Assembly: GCA_902797785.1 (NCBI GenBank)
Contig: CADBUD010000310.1
Span: forward strand, 1 to 9,469
Direction: 5' to 3'
DNA from: an uncultured Lachnospiraceae bacterium
GTDB taxonomy: Bacteria > Bacillota > Clostridia > Lachnospirales > Lachnospiraceae
Length of the DNA: 9,469 bases
Shown: positions 6,354-9,469 of the stretch, piece by piece
Position numbering within the stretch: the stretch's first letter is position 1
Layout: every line of letters starts with the position of its first letter
Notes under the pieces: generated by a model
Seen by the model: the letters and a program-made list of their open reading frames with translations, nothing else
Told to the model about the DNA's origin: nothing
Database searches by the model: none
Made by a program: the position numbers and the translations under genes

Positions 6354-9230
6354 CTATTTTACCGTCACTTTCACCTTTGCTGTCTTTTTTCCAGCCTTAA
6401 CATTGATTGTAACTGTCCCCTTTTTCTTTCCCATGATCTTGCATTTTTTCCCATTAGATGAAAGACTCAGCTTCACCAGCTTTTTCCCTTTTACGCTCCA
6501 GGTGATTTGATCTGTCGTATTGGAAGGCTTGACGGTCGCCTTTATTGTGATGCTCTTTTTGACCTTGATAACTGCTTTACTCTTTACCTTCAGCGATGCT
6601 GCCGGCGATAAGACATGGATTTTTATCGAAGCTCTCTTCCCGCTACTGGAAACCGCGGTGATCTTAACGGTTCCCGGTCCCTTTGCCACAACCTTCCCCT
6701 CTTTTGTAACTACAGCGATTTTGGTATTTAAACTTTGAAAGCTAACGGTATCCGTGCTGTTTGCCGGTGTCAGGACTGCCTTGATCGTTGTTCCTGTCTT
6801 CAAATTTTTAAGTGTGGTGGCCGTGCTTGACAGCTTGATCTTTTCCGCCGGAATGCTGGTCTGCTTAGGCGTTTCCGCTTTTTTTACTGTGATTTCTGCC
6901 ACCGCTGTCCGTGTCCCATATCTTGCCGACGCCGTTACCTTTACCGTACCTTCCTTTTTCGCGGTAAGCAATCCTGTTTCATCCACAGAGACAATGGACG
7001 GATCACTGCTGACATAAATTAGATCTTTCTTTGTCGCATCTGCCGGAACAGTCACGATACCTGCCTGTCTTGTCTCCCCAGGCGTCATCGTATCTTTTTC
7101 TTTCCCAAATGAGAGCGATTCCATCGCTGTATACGTTTCTGTCAGCTTCTTTGCCGGAAGCGGGATATCTACATATGCTTCGTCAAATCCCAGATAAAAG
7201 CTCAAATGCGGCGGTTGATTGTATCCACATACCTGACTGGAAATCTGGGATCGATATTGGATATCCTCCATCAGAGTATACATCCGATAGTCCGTCGGAA
7301 TATTTGTTGTATAGATCCGTATTCCCTGGTTATTTGCCAGACGGACGCCAAATTCTTCCCGCCAATCGCCCAAGAGATCTGCCTGGAAGCAGGCGGTTCC
7401 TTTTGTTCCATTATTGGTTGACACTTCCTTGCTTTGGAACAGATAATCTGTTTTTTCTGTTTTCCAATTCCACTTTCCTACATAGACATCCGACAAATTT
7501 GTCGTCTTGTCATATTTCGTGTAGTTAAAAATCTCACGTCCCAGGTCCCCATCCCAGTAAATCACGAAATTCGCATCTGGAATCGTTGTTCCTGTATTGA
7601 TCTTATTTCCATCCTGATCTAAGACAAGATTTTCATTCACAATGGTCTTTCCATCCTCAGACAAAACCTTATTCGTTGCAACAGATTCACAGCCCAAATG
7701 CGTTGGATCTATATCCGCACAGATTCCCCGTCCGACATCTTCATAGGAGACTTTTCGGAATACGTATTTTCCTGTCCACGCTTCGCACATTTCGATTCCA
7801 TCCATCTGAACCATTTTTCCACCTTTGGCCTCTTCATGTACCATCATGATTTCTTTTCCCGGATGATTCAAATTAAAATCTGAAATATGTACGGCATCTC
7901 CATGGCCTCCATAGTTGGTCGGCAATCCTGTTGCCGCATCTTTGACCGGTGTGCTTTCATCTGTATTAGCTGTCGCAAGAGAATATAAAAAGGAACCATC
8001 ATCATCCACTACTGCTGAACCAAATATTACTTCCTGCTTTCCGTCTTCATCCGTATCTCCTGCCATCATGTAGTGAGCTCCCTGTCCATAGAGGGCTTCA
8101 TTTCCAGCATCATTGGAATCAATTTTCCATCGTTTGACCAGCTTTTTCCCCTTGACATCATAGGCACAGATGACCACTCTGGTATAATATCCCCGGGAAA
8201 AGAGCGCGCTCGGATGAACCCCATCCAAATAGGCAACTGCTCCAAGAAAACGATCGACCCGGTTTCCATAATCATCACCCCAGCTCTTTACTACACCGCG
8301 CTCCGGCTCATAAGGAATCGTATCCAATGCTTTTCCGGTTTCTCCATCAAACAGCGTCAGATATTCCGGACCCTCCAAGATCATTCCCAAATGATCTGTC
8401 ATATCCCGATAATCCACGGTTTCTACCGTTCCATCTATCGGATCTCCAAATCCATCCAGAGAACCGTCTGCTGTTTTACAGATCATCTCCGCTTTTCCAT
8501 CACCATCAAAATCAGCAACTTGAAATTGCGTATAGTGCGCTCCGGAGCGGATATTGGTTCCCAAATTGACTCTCCACAATCTTGTCCCGTCCAATTTGTA
8601 GCAATCGATGTAGGTCGGTCCCGTAAACCCACTAATGCCAGAGGTGGAATTGTCCTGCGAATTGCTCGGATCCCATTTTACAAACAGATCATACACACCG
8701 TCTCCGTCTGCATCTGCAATACTTGTATCATTCGGAGTGTAAACATAATCCGCAGCCCAAACCATCTTGCCATCCGCATCATAGCTGCTTGGAACAGCGA
8801 CCGGCTCCGGCGCCTGCATCGGCACATCAAAATAATTGTCTTTCCATACAGAAGTCGTATCCGTGTCTGTCAACTGCTTTGAAATGTATTCCTCCACCAT
8901 ATAAGTATCCGCCTCTGTTCCCTCCTCATCCAAAAAGTTTGAAGCATCCTCCTCCGTCAATACTGCAATCAGCTCTTTTCCCCGATATAAGCGATAGGAT
9001 GCTTTTTGTGCATAGGAGGTCTCATGAATGCGCCAAGAAACAAAGACCCCGTTTTCTGTCTTCATGGCAACAAGTCCCAGATTCGTATCCTCCATCTGCT
9101 CCATTGCCGTTGATTCTGCTGCCGCAGCAGATGTGTGCTGTATGCTCTTATTGGCTGGAATCGCCGGAACACAAAGTATCGCAGCCAAAAGCAGTGCACT
9201 GGTTTTTTTTATCCATTTCCATTGAATCAT
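6354..9230 (-). CDS. Secreted rhamnogalacturonan lyase (PL11-type) with three C-terminal Big_2-like domains
   Basis: A 958-residue extracellular enzyme predicted to cleave the rhamnogalacturonan I backbone of pectin by beta-elimination, as YesW/YesX do. A signal peptide is visible (MIQWKWIKKT then SALLLAAILCVPAI); the Cys at 20 is not in a proper lipobox, so signal peptidase I cleavage is expected. The PL11 core spans about 48-690, with acidic calcium-type loops DADGDGVYD (173-181), DFDGDGKAE (240-248) and DTDEDGKQE (392-400), GHGDAVHISDFN (442-453), GDWREEFGVR (621-630) and YNQPPHLSFYLG (670-681). Big_2-like domains lie at about 702-784, 793-874 and 877-958. The last is highly basic (24 Lys in the final 78 residues). 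No LPXTG or SLH anchor is present, so attachment, if any, would be electrostatic. AGGAAG lies eight bases before the ATG. It likely forms its own transcription unit. Confidence 0.93.
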   Translation of the reverse strand: MIQWKWIKKTSALLLAAILCVPAIPANKSIQHTSAAAAESTAMEQMEDTNLGLVAMKTENGVFVSWRIHETSYAQKASYRLYRGKELIAVLTEEDASNFLDEEGTEADTYMVEEYISKQLTDTDTTSVWKDNYFDVPMQAPEPVAVPSSYDADGKMVWAADYVYTPNDTSIADADGDGVYDLFVKWDPSNSQDNSTSGISGFTGPTYIDCYKLDGTRLWRVNLGTNIRSGAHYTQFQVADFDGDGKAEMICKTADGSLDGFGDPIDGTVETVDYRDMTDHLGMILEGPEYLTLFDGETGKALDTIPYEPERGVVKSWGDDYGNRVDRFLGAVAYLDGVHPSALFSRGYYTRVVICAYDVKGKKLVKRWKIDSNDAGNEALYGQGAHYMMAGDTDEDGKQEVIFGSAVVDDDGSFLYSLATANTDESTPVKDAATGLPTNYGGHGDAVHISDFNLNHPGKEIMMVHEEAKGGKMVQMDGIEMCEAWTGKYVFRKVSYEDVGRGICADIDPTHLGCESVATNKVLSEDGKTIVNENLVLDQDGNKINTGTTIPDANFVIYWDGDLGREIFNYTKYDKTTNLSDVYVGKWNWKTEKTDYLFQSKEVSTNNGTKGTACFQADLLGDWREEFGVRLANNQGIRIYTTNIPTDYRMYTLMEDIQYRSQISSQVCGYNQPPHLSFYLGFDEAYVDIPLPAKKLTETYTAMESLSFGKEKDTMTPGETRQAGIVTVPADATKKDLIYVSSDPSIVSVDETGLLTAKKEGTVKVTASARYGTRTAVAEITVKKAETPKQTSIPAEKIKLSSTATTLKNLKTGTTIKAVLTPANSTDTVSFQSLNTKIAVVTKEGKVVAKGPGTVKITAVSSSGKRASIKIHVLSPAASLKVKSKAVIKVKKSITIKATVKPSNTTDQITWSVKGKKLVKLSLSSNGKKCKIMGKKKGTVTINVKAGKKTAKVKVTVK

Positions 9231-9263
9231 ATCGTTCTTCCTTTCTATTTACCTTCGTTTCCT

Positions 9264-9269
9264 ATTGTA
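9264..9269 (-). promoter_or_regulatory. Extended -10 promoter for the lyase gene
   Basis: The minus strand reads TTTGGTACAATAGG, with TACAAT as the -10 and the upstream TG of an extended -10. The expected start near 9257 leaves about 26 bases to the ATG at 9230, which includes AGGAAG. No TTGACA-like -35 is found 16-18 bases upstream, which would fit an activator-dependent promoter such as one induced by pectin products. Confidence 0.5.
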
Positions 9270-9279
9270 CCAAACGCGA

Positions 9280-9294
9280 GGCGCTGAAAGTGCC
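9280..9294. repeat. Small GAA-loop hairpin, variant copy
   Basis: GGCGCT-GAA-AGTGCC forms a six-pair stem with one G-T wobble on the plus strand. Its core CGCTGAAAG is shared with the hairpin at 9440-9454, so the two may be copies of one small element flanking the larger palindromes. It lies just upstream of the lyase -10. Confidence 0.4.
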
Positions 9295-9324
9295 CTTCCT
9301 ATCACGTTTGTGTGCATTCCTGTG

Positions 9325-9368
9325 TTATAGTATACTCATGACCGAAACGGCGTGCCGTTTTGTTCATG
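9325..9368. repeat. 44-bp direct repeat, copy 1, containing a 32-bp near-palindrome
   Basis: This unit is TTATAGTATACT followed by a 32-bp near-palindrome (9337-9368): 15-base arms CATGACCGAAACGGC and GCCGTTTTGTTCATG around GT. The arms match at 13 of 15 positions. It matches copy 2 at 38 of 44 positions. It may be an operator pair with copy 2, or a member of a dispersed palindromic repeat family. Confidence 0.7.
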
Positions 9369-9378
9369 CATCACGCAT

Positions 9379-9422
9379 TTACTATATACTCATGAACGAA
9401 ATGGCCTGCCGTTTTGTTCATG
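9379..9422. repeat. 44-bp direct repeat, copy 2, containing a 32-bp near-palindrome
   Basis: This unit is TTACTATATACT followed by a 32-bp near-palindrome (9391-9422): arms CATGAACGAAATGGC and GCCGTTTTGTTCATG around CT, matching at 13 of 15 positions. It starts exactly 54 bases after copy 1, close to five helical turns. All differences from copy 1 fall in the A/T lead or left arm and centre; the right arm is identical in both. Confidence 0.7.
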
Positions 9423-9439
9423 AGCCGCGCCGGATTTTG

Positions 9440-9454
9440 GTCGCTGAAAGCGAC
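9440..9454. repeat. Perfect small GAA-loop hairpin at the window edge
   Basis: GTCGCT-GAA-AGCGAC is a perfect six-pair stem, followed on the plus strand by ATTTTCC. The short stem and interrupted T run make it a poor terminator. Together with the two palindromes it may belong to a larger repeat element that continues beyond the window. Confidence 0.5.
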
Positions 9455-9469
9455 ATTTTCCTTACAAAA

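Noticed and set aside
8073..8882. Plus-strand open frame of 269 residues
   Set aside because: It is antisense to the conserved PL11 core, rich in Ile/Ser/Arg/His as expected for a reverse frame, and has no recognisable domain.
9150..9230. Lipoprotein signal in the lyase
   Set aside because: Cys20 is preceded by Ala-Ile-Leu, which does not fit a lipobox needing a small residue just before Cys, so an ordinary signal peptide is more likely.
9325..9422. CRISPR array
   Set aside because: Only two units are present, each an internally palindromic repeat, with a 10-base interval between the 44-bp units and no cas genes.

Overview
This 9.5 kb window reads like a chromosomal stretch of a gut clostridium, most likely Lachnospiraceae (Blautia/Ruminococcus-like). 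The evidence is low-to-moderate G+C, short gaps, clear GGAGG-type ribosome binding sites, a secreted pectin lyase with Big_2 domains, and the mix of TraX-like, DUF5662-like and isoamylase-like proteins. The genus is an inference; no rRNA or tRNA is present. All seven genes lie on the minus strand, so transcription runs from high to low coordinates.

Right part (9469 to 6354): a 239-base intergenic region holds two 32-bp near-palindromes inside a 44-bp direct repeat of 54-bp period, two small GAA-loop hairpins and an extended -10 promoter. It leads into a 958-residue secreted rhamnogalacturonan lyase (PL11 type) ending in three Big_2-like domains, the last very lysine-rich.

Middle (6353 to 2750): a near-consensus promoter overlapped by two dyads drives a Sir2-like protein. 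A 142-base gap with a long inverted repeat follows, then an isoamylase/glycogen-debranching-like GH13 protein whose stop overlaps the start of a TraX-like membrane protein by 8 bases.

Left part (2665 to 3): a DUF5662-like protein, tryptophanyl-tRNA synthetase and a lactonase-family beta-propeller protein sit 27-29 bases apart and look co-transcribed. No T-box leader precedes trpS.

The main biological surprise is that three proteins of well-known enzyme families have lost residues that define the family's active site. The Sir2-like protein has Arg for the catalytic His, and lacks the GAG and TQNID motifs. The GH13 protein has Asn for the catalytic Asp and a rewritten motif I. The lactonase-like protein lacks the conserved Glu and Arg of its propeller signatures. 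All keep open frames and the structural residues of their folds, which suggests selected non-catalytic (binding or regulatory) roles rather than decay. These motif comparisons rest on remembered family consensus, not on an alignment run here.
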